A DNA stretch of 39,993 bases from Lachnospiraceae bacterium (GTDB lineage Bacteria > Bacillota > Clostridia > Lachnospirales > Lachnospiraceae): the NCBI GenBank assembly GCA_014804245.1, contig JAAVAE010000036.1, positions 10,501-50,493 of the forward strand, read 5' to 3'. Position 1 is the first letter of the stretch. Each line of letters starts with the position of its first letter. The translations under genes and the position numbers were made by a program. Positions 17,253 through 25,325 of this stretch are shown one piece after another. Under the pieces are notes generated by a model. It did not search any database. It saw only the letters and a program-made list of their open reading frames with translations, and had not been told where the DNA came from.

Positions 17253-18836
17253 CTACTGCGGAGCGTCTGGCTCTGAAATAGTCCACTGGGCAACATTCCA
17301 GAAAATACCGACTCCATGGTGTCCCATAACAGTGTCTTCCGTAATACCCACAATAGAGGAGTCAGCTACATAGTCAGCGTCAACATAACAGATGAATGCA
17401 AAAGCAGGATCAGCCGCCAGCTCTGTCTGGAACTTATTGTACGCATCCCTGCGGACGGCAGGGTCATCGGACTGCCGTGCCTTAATCAGATACTGATCCA
17501 CCTTTGCATTGGAATATCCGCTGTAATTTGCACCCTTGTCTGTTCCGAACACCTTATAGGTGTGATCATCGGCGTCAAAGGGACTGCCCCATCCAATCAG
17601 ATAAGCCATCTGTCCGCCCCAGTCTACCTGCGCAGGAATCTCAACACTGCAGTCAATGCCCACTTCACGCAGCTGTTGGGCAGCCGCCTGGGCAATGTCG
17701 ATCCGCACCTGATCCCCCGCACCCACGCTGATGACAAAACCAATCGTCTCTCCATTCCTCTCATAAAATCCATCTGCATTCATCTTGCAGCCGGCGGCTT
17801 CGAGAATCGCCTTTGCCTTTTCCGGCGCATAATCATAATGCTCCATCTCCTCATTATTGTAGATATTGCGCTGCAGCGGACCGTAGGCGGGAATGCCCTG
17901 CCCCAGCAGAACAGCCTCAACAATCGCCTCCCGGTCAATGGCATAGCAGATGGCAGGAATGATGTCTCTGTTTTCCGTCCAATACTCGTTCCAGAAGTTA
18001 AAGAGAATCCCCCGATAGTCGGAAGTCTTCATCGTATAGCAGGTATATCCGGCTTTGTCTGCAAAGGATTTTGCATCTCTGGGCGTCAGCAACGCCAAAT
18101 CCAGTTCGCCGGATTCCATTTGAACTGCCTTTGCATGATCATCAGGGACGATTTTAAAGATTATCCGATCAATATTGGGAACTCCCTTAAAATAATCTTC
18201 GTTCTTCACAAGGGTAATCGCCTGTCCCACGTCCCAGCTTTCCAGCTTGTAAGGTCCTGTGCCAACAGGATTACGGAAAAAGGCAGATTCCTGCATATCC
18301 TCTCCCGAAAGCAGATGCTCCGGAAGAACCGCCATCGTCATATAATCAAGAAATGCGACGTTGGGGGCTGTCAGCTTAAAAGAGATGGTATAATCGTCAA
18401 GGACAGTAATTTCCTCCACATCCTCATAATTTGGGCTGTTTTCGGAGCCGTTTTCCGGATTCATAATAGCTTCTATCGTAAACTTAACGTCATCAGCTGT
18501 AAACGGCTCTCCATCGTGCCACTTTACATCCTCCTCCAGATGAAAGGTATAAGTGCAAGAAGCCTCATCAAACTCCCAACTTCTGGCGAGCGAAGGAATT
18601 ACTTCATTATCGCCGTTATGGGCTGTAAGACCATTAAAAATCAGAATATTGATTTCACCATGCTCATCCATGGCAGGATTGATTCTGGTATAATCGCCGC
18701 TGCCATAGGTCAGCGTAGTTTCGTCTTCATCATTCTGTGCTTCTGAGCTGGTGCTTTGTAGCGCAGAGGTATTGCCGCATGCAGCCAGCAAAAAAGTTAC
18801 AATAATAATAAGCAGCCAAAAATTTGTTTTTTTCAT
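17253..18836 (-). CDS. Peptide/nickel ABC importer substrate-binding lipoprotein (family 5)
   Basis: The 527-residue product starts with a lipoprotein signal (MKKTNFWLLIIIVTFLLAAC) placing the lipidated Cys at residue 20. It has the family-5 landmarks ARSWEFDEASCTYTFHLEEDVKWHDGEPFTADDVKFT near 85-120 and NPVGTGPYKLESW. It captures a peptide, nickel chelate or similar ligand outside the cell for the four downstream genes. A His pair sits near the C-terminus (VMGHHGVGIFW), but this is not enough to choose nickel over peptide. The gene order binding protein, ATPase, ATPase, permease, permease differs from the common opp/dpp/nik order. I saw no convincing promoter in the 100 bases upstream. Confidence 0.9.
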   Translation of the reverse strand: MKKTNFWLLIIIVTFLLAACGNTSALQSTSSEAQNDEDETTLTYGSGDYTRINPAMDEHGEINILIFNGLTAHNGDNEVIPSLARSWEFDEASCTYTFHLEEDVKWHDGEPFTADDVKFTIEAIMNPENGSENSPNYEDVEEITVLDDYTISFKLTAPNVAFLDYMTMAVLPEHLLSGEDMQESAFFRNPVGTGPYKLESWDVGQAITLVKNEDYFKGVPNIDRIIFKIVPDDHAKAVQMESGELDLALLTPRDAKSFADKAGYTCYTMKTSDYRGILFNFWNEYWTENRDIIPAICYAIDREAIVEAVLLGQGIPAYGPLQRNIYNNEEMEHYDYAPEKAKAILEAAGCKMNADGFYERNGETIGFVISVGAGDQVRIDIAQAAAQQLREVGIDCSVEIPAQVDWGGQMAYLIGWGSPFDADDHTYKVFGTDKGANYSGYSNAKVDQYLIKARQSDDPAVRRDAYNKFQTELAADPAFAFICYVDADYVADSSIVGITEDTVMGHHGVGIFWNVAQWTISEPDAPQ

Positions 18837-18941
18837 AGTTCTGTTCCTCCTGTCAAATCCCTGTGCAGGCGCGTTTACTTAGTTTGCCGCCCGCAATGAT
18901 AAATTTGTGTTCTAATGATATTTTAGGTGAAAGAGCGCGCA

Positions 18942-18980
18942 AAAAGGCATACCGCCCTTTCAAAAGGATCGTATGCCTTC
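18942..18980 (-). terminator. Intrinsic terminator after tex
   Basis: On the minus strand AAGGCATAC (18980-18972) pairs perfectly with GTATGCCTT (18953-18945), with a further inner CCTTTT/AAAGG pairing, followed by a run of T. It lies about 85 bases after the tex stop at 19065. The remaining 19000-19064 stretch shows nothing gene-like. Confidence 0.8.
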
Positions 18981-19064
18981 CTGTACATACATTTCTCTAT
19001 TCCATGCTCACAACTCCTATGTTCAAGAACTTCTGTTCCTACGGAAAGCTTCCTGCTATCCACT

Positions 19065-21464
19065 TTATTTGGAGTTGTTGTTATCCTGATTGATCCGCAT
19101 AGTAAGACCAATTCGTTTCTTTGCCACGTCCACGGTGAGCACCTGCACATCCACAATATCACCCACGCTGACTGCCTCAAGAGGATGCTTGATAAAGCGG
19201 TCTGTAATCTGGGAAATGTGCACCAGCCCATCCTGATGGACGCCAATATCCACAAATACACCAAAGTCAATGACATTGCGGACCGTGCCCTTTAAAATCA
19301 TGCCCGGCTTTAAGTCCTTCATATCAAGCACATCACTTCTAAGGATGGGGGCCGGCATATTTTCCCTGGGGTCTCTTGAGGGCTTTTCCAGCTCCTTCAA
19401 AATATCCGTCAGGGTAATTTCACCGATTCCAAGTTCCTCCGCCATTTTCTTTTTATCTTTTATCTTCTTCTCAAGGGTACTTACAGCGGTGTTCTCTGCT
19501 GCTCCGCTTCCTTTTACACCTGCCTGTCCGCTCTTTGCATCTTTTCCATTTACAGGTTCTTCCATGGACATGGTCATGCCGCCCATGGCTGCTGCCAGCG
19601 CTTTACCCATAGCAGTATTGGTATTGCGGATCACTACTTTCTGCTGTCTGCTCTTTTGCTCTTTTCTGGGAGCAGGAGCTTCTTTCTTAAGGGTTCCTTT
19701 GTTTTTAGCTGCCTGCTTCTGGGCAAGCCGTACATCTTCCATGGTAAACCCCATTTTTTCAAGCAGCTGCATCGCCGCCTCATAGGATTCCGGGTGCACG
19801 CTGGTTGCATCAAGAGGATTGTCCCCGTCAGGAATTCTTAAAAAGCCTGCACACTGTTCATATGCCTTCGGTCCTAATTTCGGCACTTTAAGGAGCTGGG
19901 CACGGCTTGAAAACCGTCCGTTCTGCTCTCTATAATCCACAATATTTCTGGCAATTGCCTTTGATACACCGGATATGTATTCCAGCAGGGAAGCAGATGC
20001 CGTATTTAAATCTACTCCAACTTTATTTACACAATCCTCCACTACGCCGCCAAGGGCTTCTCCCAGTTTCTTCTGATTCATATCATGCTGATACTGCCCT
20101 ACACCGATGGATTTGGGATCTATTTTTACAAGCTCTGCCAGCGGATCTTGTAATCTCCGCGCAATGGATGCCGCACTCCTTTGTCCCACATCGAAATTAG
20201 GAAATTCTTCCGTGGCAAGTTTGCTGGCGGAGTAAACGGAAGCGCCTGCTTCATTGACAATGACATACTGAACAGGCGTATCAAGTTCTTTGATCAATTC
20301 TACAATCACCTGCTCAGATTCCCTGGATGCCGTTCCGTTTCCTACACTGATCAGAGAAACGCCGTATTTCTTAATCAACTTCTTTAATTCTACCTTGGCC
20401 TCTTCCACTTTATTCTGAGGAGCCGTGGGATAAATTACCTTGGTATCAAGCACTTTTCCTGTGGCGTCAACCACTGCAAGCTTACACCCTGTACGGAAAG
20501 CAGGATCCCAGCCAAGCACCACCTTGCCGGCAATAGGAGGCTGCATCAAAAGCTGCTCCAGATTTTTTCCAAATACGGAAATAGCTCCATCCTCCGCCTT
20601 TTCCGTGAGATCATTCCTGATTTCACGCTCAATTGCCGGAGCAATCAGTCGCTCGTAAGCATCCTGCACCACCTCTTGCAGCACAGGAGTGGTAAATTCA
20701 TTTTCCTTTGTGATCACCTTCTTACAAAGATACTGCTGTATTCTCTCTGTAGGCGCTGTCACCTTCACCGTCAGGAACTTTTCGTTTTCGCCTCTATTCA
20801 ATGCCAGCACACGATGCCCTGCTGCCTTTTTGATTGGTTCCTCATAAGCGTAATACATCTCATAAACACTTTCCGCTTTTTCATCCTTTGCCGTGCTTAC
20901 AAGAGTTCCCTCTTCGATTGTGATATTGCGGATATACATACGATAATCCGCCTCGTCGGAAATCATTTCCGCAATAATATCCTTAGCACCCTGCAGCGCT
21001 TCCTTTACATCTTTGACCTCTTTCTCCTCACTGACATATTTCTCCGCTTCTGTTTCAAGCGCCTGGTCTGCGTCCTGCTTTAAGATATATTCAGCAAGAC
21101 CATCAAGACCCTTTTCTTTAGCGACACTTGCCCTGGTCTTTCTCTTTGGTCTGTAAGGACGATAAAGATCCTCTACCACTACCAGTGTTTCTGCTGCCAG
21201 AATTTTATTCTTTAATTCATCGGTGAGCTTGCCCTGCTCTTCTATGCTTCCAATGACCTGTTCCTTTTTCTCCTCCAGGTTACGAAGATAATTCAGCCTT
21301 TCATATAAATTTCTCAGTACCTCGTCATTTAAAGAACCGGTAGCCTCCTTACGATAACGGGAGATGAAGGGGATGGTATTGCCTTCGTCGATCAGCTTGA
21401 CGGCAGCTTCCACCTGCCATTTTTCTACTTTAAGTTCTTCTTTTAATTTCAATATAATGTCCAT
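19065..21464 (-). CDS. tex: Tex, RNA-binding transcription accessory protein
   Basis: The 799-residue protein has the full Tex layout. The N-terminal helical part contains TIPFISRYRKEATGSLNDEVLR. A YqgF-like RNase H fold starts at VLGWDPAFRTGCKLAVVD (about 320). Helix-hairpin-helix units follow (VDLNTASASLLEYISGVSKAIARNIVDYRE and VPKLGPKAYEQCAGFLRI). A C-terminal S1 domain (GMILKGTVRNVIDFGVFVDIGVHQDGLVHISQI) completes it. It is a cytoplasmic nucleic-acid-binding factor linked to transcription and toxin expression in other bacteria. A basic, low-complexity stretch of roughly 90 residues (about 615-705, rich in Lys, Ala, Gly and Met) separates the HhH and S1 parts and looks like an unusually long linker. 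Monocistronic, with its own promoter and terminator. Confidence 0.95.
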   Translation of the reverse strand: MDIILKLKEELKVEKWQVEAAVKLIDEGNTIPFISRYRKEATGSLNDEVLRNLYERLNYLRNLEEKKEQVIGSIEEQGKLTDELKNKILAAETLVVVEDLYRPYRPKRKTRASVAKEKGLDGLAEYILKQDADQALETEAEKYVSEEKEVKDVKEALQGAKDIIAEMISDEADYRMYIRNITIEEGTLVSTAKDEKAESVYEMYYAYEEPIKKAAGHRVLALNRGENEKFLTVKVTAPTERIQQYLCKKVITKENEFTTPVLQEVVQDAYERLIAPAIEREIRNDLTEKAEDGAISVFGKNLEQLLMQPPIAGKVVLGWDPAFRTGCKLAVVDATGKVLDTKVIYPTAPQNKVEEAKVELKKLIKKYGVSLISVGNGTASRESEQVIVELIKELDTPVQYVIVNEAGASVYSASKLATEEFPNFDVGQRSAASIARRLQDPLAELVKIDPKSIGVGQYQHDMNQKKLGEALGGVVEDCVNKVGVDLNTASASLLEYISGVSKAIARNIVDYREQNGRFSSRAQLLKVPKLGPKAYEQCAGFLRIPDGDNPLDATSVHPESYEAAMQLLEKMGFTMEDVRLAQKQAAKNKGTLKKEAPAPRKEQKSRQQKVVIRNTNTAMGKALAAAMGGMTMSMEEPVNGKDAKSGQAGVKGSGAAENTAVSTLEKKIKDKKKMAEELGIGEITLTDILKELEKPSRDPRENMPAPILRSDVLDMKDLKPGMILKGTVRNVIDFGVFVDIGVHQDGLVHISQITDRFIKHPLEAVSVGDIVDVQVLTVDVAKKRIGLTMRINQDNNNSK

Positions 21465-21504
21465 TCTCTGTAAACCTCACGATTTCCTTTTTATTGCATT
21501 CTAT

Positions 21505-21534
21505 ATTATAGAGGATAAGGGTACCTTTTTTCAA
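21505..21534 (-). promoter_or_regulatory. Promoter of tex
   Basis: On the minus strand TTGAAA (21534-21529), an 18-base spacer and a perfect TATAAT (21510-21505), about 40 bases before the tex start. Confidence 0.6.
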
Positions 21535-21558
21535 GAGGGATTTGTATTGGAGAAGGAC

Positions 21559-21887
21559 GGCAAGGTCATTTGGACGGGTGGGAGTGCTATGGGCAGGGAG
21601 AGGGAGTGGAAGGGGCAGGGAGTGTTTAGGGGGTCAAGTCTCGTCTTCAAATCGGATTTCACTAACGGAATGGATGTAGGTATTGCAAGTCGGACGGGTC
21701 GGAGCCGGGCGGCATCCTGCCTTGTGGCTCCTAGCCCCGCCGTCCTGGCGGGGCTCCCCTGGTATCGAACCATTCCGTAAGTGAAATTGCCGATTTTACG
21801 CCAGAGCCTTGAACCCCTAAACACTCCCTCCCCCTTCCACGCCCTCTCCCTGCCCATAGCACTCCCACCCGTCCAAATGACCTTGCC
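21559..21887. repeat. Long imperfect inverted-repeat element A (329 bp, MITE-like or structured RNA)
   Basis: The outer 46 bp at each end (21559-21604 and 21842-21887) are perfect inverted copies. Pairing continues with scattered mismatches to about 21672 on the left and 21770 on the right, giving arms of roughly 115 bp. The centre (about 21673-21769) holds a 9-bp GC hairpin (AGCCCCGCC, GTCCT, GGCGGGGCT) and a GGAGCC/GGCTCC hairpin. The left arm is purine-rich with eight G-tracts of three or more between 21576 and 21633. No credible coding frame lies inside. It fills part of the gap upstream of tex. It could be a non-autonomous mobile element or a large structured RNA; no terminal target duplication was evident by eye. 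Confidence 0.8.
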
Positions 21888-21948
21888 TGATAATCATATT
21901 TTTAATTTGACAAGTTCTTCACTATAACATACCATGAAAGTAGTAGCG

Positions 21949-22313
21949 GTTCTGGCTTGGTTCCGGCGATTGGACTCAGCGGTGGGTAGCAACGGCAGGA
22001 CAGATTTTTCTCAGCATCAGACTGGACAAAAATCTGTGTCGGTTCCTTATGGGAAGCGATTAGAAAGACTTAACAGCCTTTTTCATTACACAGCAATCGC
22101 CGGACAGGACGTCCGGCGAAGGCGTAATTTGACCCATGGATGGGTCAATACGCCGTTTGCGTCCGGTGCCAGTTTTTTAATAAAGGCTGCTTAGTCTTTC
22201 TTATCGCTGTACATAGGAACCGATGCAGACTTTTGTCCAGTCTGATGCAGAGAAAAATCCGTCCTGCCGTTGCCACTCACCGCTGAGTCCAATCGCCGGA
22301 ACCAAGCCAGAAC
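21949..22313. repeat. Long imperfect inverted-repeat element B (365 bp)
   Basis: The outer 36 bp (21949-21984 and 22278-22313) are perfect inverted copies. The arms continue inward for about 130-140 bp with mostly transition differences, many of which remain G:U pairs in RNA. The centre has two hairpins: CGCCGGAC, 5-base loop, GTCCGGCG near 22098-22118, and a 16-bp near-perfect stem GGCGTA..TTGACCCAT with ATGGGTCAA.TACGCC near 22121-22154. The layout copies element A but the sequences differ. It ends 30 bp before the start of the gene at 22343 and may carry its promoter or leader. No coding role is supported. Confidence 0.8.
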
Positions 22314-22342
22314 TTCCACTAATTAAAAAAACGGGGGCGCGT

Positions 22343-23632
22343 ATGGGAACAAACTGGACAAAGGAGATTAAGAAGGATTTAGCGGATGTAGGCAGAAATT
22401 TGAAGCTGTCGCAGGAGTGTCAGCACTTCAATGGGTCTATGGCAGGAGTTGTAAATCGGTATAAGAGTGAAGTGGTGGCCTGGTGTGATGGGAAGAATCC
22501 GAAGGAAAATGGGTTCTCTACAACGACGCAGAGTCTGTGGTATCAGCATTATTTGAATAAGAAGCGATTGAATCGGCGGAAAATCGGTGTGCATTATGAG
22601 CATATGCGTCCAACGCAGTTTCCCAAGCAGGAGAATCAGAGACTGCCGTTTTTTTCGTATGAACATGATGGTAAAAATATGATTTGTACTGTGAAGGATA
22701 ACATCTTTTACAAAAAAGTGTGGTATCGTGACCGGAAAATTCTATGGACGGAGGAACCGACGGGAAAAGAGGGGTATTATTATATCATGCAGTCAAGGTC
22801 GGTCAAAGGGGGATATATCTGCCCGAATTGCGCCAATCCCGGAACGCTGGAAAGCATGGTGGACGGATGTGATTACTGCGGCACAAAGTTTCACTTAGAG
22901 GATTTTAAGGAAAAAGTATCCTTCTTTCATCTTCCCAGTTCAGTAACCGGGAGCCGGAACCGGAATCCTGCAAAACTCATCGTCATTCCCGTTCTATGGT
23001 TTGTGCTTGGACTTTTTATTTTGAATATGCTTACTATCACAGGCGTGAACACCGCTCCTATGTGGATCGCATTCATTGTAGGTTTCATTCTTATTATAGC
23101 AATAATGGAACTTCTAAATTCCACAAGGGGCGCATCGCGCAGCACGATTACGAAAAATAAAATACGCGATGTCGATCCTTATTTCTCGGAAGAATATTTT
23201 GTGGGGAACTTAACGAACAAAATTCTGTCCATTCACTATGCAGAGAATGCAGACGAGATCCACCCATTTTCGATGTGCGATCTTTCCAAATACATAAAAA
23301 TCTATCAAGATGTGGTGGAATGCAGTCTGTCAAATTATCTGCTTGAAGATTTTTTTACTGATAAGGACTGGCAGCATATAAAGGTAAGAGTGGAATTGAA
23401 GCTGAGACGGGATGCCGGAGGGCAGCTTCGGGACGAAAAAGAAAGTTTAAAGCTTCATCTTATCAAGAGCGTTGATCTTAAAGCTGCAGCTGTAAGCGAT
23501 GCTATCGTGTACACCTGCAAGGGCTGCGGCGCCAGCCTTTCTCTGTTAAACGGCGGCAAATGTCAGTATTGCGGAAATGAACTGAGATTGTACAACTATG
23601 ACTGGGTGATACAGGAGTATGTGAGAATCTAA
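22343..23632 (+). CDS. Membrane protein with two zinc ribbons and a Tim44-like region
   Basis: About 429 residues starting MGTNWTKEIKKDLADVGRNL. A first zinc ribbon (CPNC at 160-163, CDYC at 176-179) is followed by two membrane helices (about 214-262) and a soluble part beginning DPYFSEEYFVGNLTNKI that resembles Tim44-like domains. A second zinc ribbon lies at the end (CKGC near 392, CQYC near 409). The first 150 residues are basic and without recognised motifs. The function is unknown; similar zinc-ribbon membrane proteins exist in Clostridia. The ATG at 22343 is chosen because the upstream open frame from 22223 runs through the right arm of element B. Shine-Dalgarno is weak (GGGGG). The gene is monocistronic. 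Confidence 0.7.
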   Translation: MGTNWTKEIKKDLADVGRNLKLSQECQHFNGSMAGVVNRYKSEVVAWCDGKNPKENGFSTTTQSLWYQHYLNKKRLNRRKIGVHYEHMRPTQFPKQENQRLPFFSYEHDGKNMICTVKDNIFYKKVWYRDRKILWTEEPTGKEGYYYIMQSRSVKGGYICPNCANPGTLESMVDGCDYCGTKFHLEDFKEKVSFFHLPSSVTGSRNRNPAKLIVIPVLWFVLGLFILNMLTITGVNTAPMWIAFIVGFILIIAIMELLNSTRGASRSTITKNKIRDVDPYFSEEYFVGNLTNKILSIHYAENADEIHPFSMCDLSKYIKIYQDVVECSLSNYLLEDFFTDKDWQHIKVRVELKLRRDAGGQLRDEKESLKLHLIKSVDLKAAAVSDAIVYTCKGCGASLSLLNGGKCQYCGNELRLYNYDWVIQEYVRI

Positions 23633-23699
23633 TAATCAATCTGCCCGCATTCGGTATCATTTTAAGAGGTACATCACCAAGGCAGAATTTTGCATGCAT

Positions 23700-23772
23700 A
23701 TTCCCTATAATTAACGTCATATATTCATGTAATACTGCAGAATATTATATATGACCGATAATTATAGGGAAT
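23700..23772. repeat. Long AT-rich inverted repeat between convergent genes
   Basis: Perfect 14-bp arms (ATTCCCTATAATTA 23700-23713 and its complement 23759-23772) enclose a second pairing GTCATATATTC with GAATAT(t)ATATATGAC. It lies between the end of the zinc-ribbon gene (23632) and the end of the serine hydrolase gene (23782). It may end transcription from both sides, although no clear T-run follows, or be a small inverted-repeat insertion. Confidence 0.6.
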
Positions 23773-23781
23773 TAATTTCGC

Positions 23782-25305
23782 TTATACTCTTATAGCGCGG
23801 GCATAAGAAATCTGCTCAGGCCAACTGTCCTGGAGCGTGTATCGAATCGTTTTTATCTGCAATTCCGTTCCATGCAGTTTCATCTCTGTTCTTATTCTAA
23901 AACAAGTATTCATCCAACGCACTTCAAAAACCAGCGTATCATTATCCACCATCCAAATATTGGAAGCACAGTCATGCATCTGAGGAATTGGATTTATTGT
24001 ATTCGATATTACATGATAGTGACCGTCTCCATATGCTACAAATTCTTCGTGATCATTATAGAGCACACGGCATCCTTCCTCGCATTTGTGAATTGAAATT
24101 TTGCGTGCAGAATAGTCGCGATCTTGCAGATAAAATTGTGAAAATGCGTTATCCTTCTTTCCATCCGGATGAGCCTCATACCAAACATTGGGATCTCCTT
24201 CCTTTACTTCATAAGTCCCTTCAAATATATCTAGTTTATCCGCTTCCGCAAGTACTGGCAAAAGCTTTAGTTTTCTGGTACGTAACATCTGCTGCAACTT
24301 GGCTTCCTCTTCCTCACAATCTTCACAGGTAAACATCCCCCCACGTCCCTCATAACAGAAATGCTTATAAACTATTTCCAACACAGATTGAACCTGAGAC
24401 GGGTAACTTGCTCCTTCACTAATTGCAATAATCAGTTCATCCTTAGGCAATATGATACAGTATTGCCCATGACCTCCATCAAAACGATATACATTCTCTG
24501 GTTCACACATCCACATCTGATAACCATATCCATGTTTGCATTCTGGAATACCCTTATCTTCTGTTGACGCAATTTGAAGCGACGTAGCCGCCTTTACCCA
24601 GTCTTCGCTTAATATGCGCTCTCCCTGCCATACTCCCCCCTGCAAATACAGCATAGCCAGACGGAGGTTAGCTTCTGTGCAACTCAACACACCAAGTTCA
24701 GCAACGCATCCATTACGGAACTTCAGCCAATCTAAATCACCTTCCTCTATCCCCAGCTTATCAAAAAGTCGGGGTTTTACATAGTCATACACGTCTCCTC
24801 CCACTCGTCTTCGGACAATTTCAGCCAGCATGCAGCTTCCTGCCGTATTATACAAAAAATGAGTTCCTGGTCTATAGTCCACTTTATGTGATAAATAATT
24901 GTCCACCCAATTTTCATCAATCTCCGGCATCGTCTTCATGCCATTTCCCATGCTTAAGACGTCATGCACCGTCAGTTGCTGCATATTCTCATCGGGAATC
25001 ACCCCTAATCTGGCTATATCTTCTTCAAAAATATCAACAATTTTTTCTTTTACGCTCAGCAGTCCCTCTGTACATGCGATACCTACAGCAGATGCTGTAT
25101 AAGTTTTACCTAAAGAATGACATGTATGTGTCATGTCCGCTTTATAGGGAGCCCACCAACATTCTGCAGCCACTTTGCCATATCGTGCAATCATCAAACC
25201 GTGTAATTCACTTCCACTTGCCTCCAAATCTACAATAAAATCCCTAATTGCTGCACTGGAAAGGCCGACCTGTACAGGCGTAGTTCTTGAAATAAGTTGC
25301 TTCAT
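23782..25305 (-). CDS. Serine hydrolase of the class C beta-lactamase fold
   Basis: The 507-residue protein has the three active-site motifs of this fold. SLGK gives Ser64 and Lys67. YNT follows at 152-154 in HFLYNTAGSCMLAEIVRRRVGG. A GGHGQY segment stands in the KTG-like position. No signal peptide is seen, so it is probably cytoplasmic, unlike true beta-lactamases. The last 180 residues form a beta-rich extra domain (FEGTYEVKEGD, WMVDNDTLVFEVRWMNTCFRIRT). Members include esterases and peptidases. As the last gene of a sugar import operon, 20 bases after a CE1-like esterase, an esterase acting on substituted sugars is the most likely role. Start ATG 25305 has AAAGGATG upstream. Confidence 0.8.
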   Translation of the reverse strand: MKQLISRTTPVQVGLSSAAIRDFIVDLEASGSELHGLMIARYGKVAAECWWAPYKADMTHTCHSLGKTYTASAVGIACTEGLLSVKEKIVDIFEEDIARLGVIPDENMQQLTVHDVLSMGNGMKTMPEIDENWVDNYLSHKVDYRPGTHFLYNTAGSCMLAEIVRRRVGGDVYDYVKPRLFDKLGIEEGDLDWLKFRNGCVAELGVLSCTEANLRLAMLYLQGGVWQGERILSEDWVKAATSLQIASTEDKGIPECKHGYGYQMWMCEPENVYRFDGGHGQYCIILPKDELIIAISEGASYPSQVQSVLEIVYKHFCYEGRGGMFTCEDCEEEEAKLQQMLRTRKLKLLPVLAEADKLDIFEGTYEVKEGDPNVWYEAHPDGKKDNAFSQFYLQDRDYSARKISIHKCEEGCRVLYNDHEEFVAYGDGHYHVISNTINPIPQMHDCASNIWMVDNDTLVFEVRWMNTCFRIRTEMKLHGTELQIKTIRYTLQDSWPEQISYARAIRV

Positions 25306-25325
25306 AAATTAATCATCCTTTCTTT

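Noticed and set aside
17316-18746. 476-residue plus-strand open frame
   Set aside because: It is antisense to the clear peptide-binding lipoprotein gene and encodes no recognisable domain.
18923-19276. 117-residue frame overlapping the end of tex
   Set aside because: It crosses the tex S1 domain in another frame and ends in the terminator.
21364-21857. Open frames across element A on both strands
   Set aside because: They are by-products of the inverted-repeat arms; low complexity, no ribosome site, no recognisable domain.
22223-22342. N-terminal extension of the zinc-ribbon protein
   Set aside because: The extra 40 codons are the right arm of element B and show no protein-like sequence; ATG 22343 is the better start.
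23782-25305. Beta-lactamase resistance gene
   Set aside because: No signal peptide, an extra C-terminal domain and a sugar operon context point to an esterase-type serine hydrolase.
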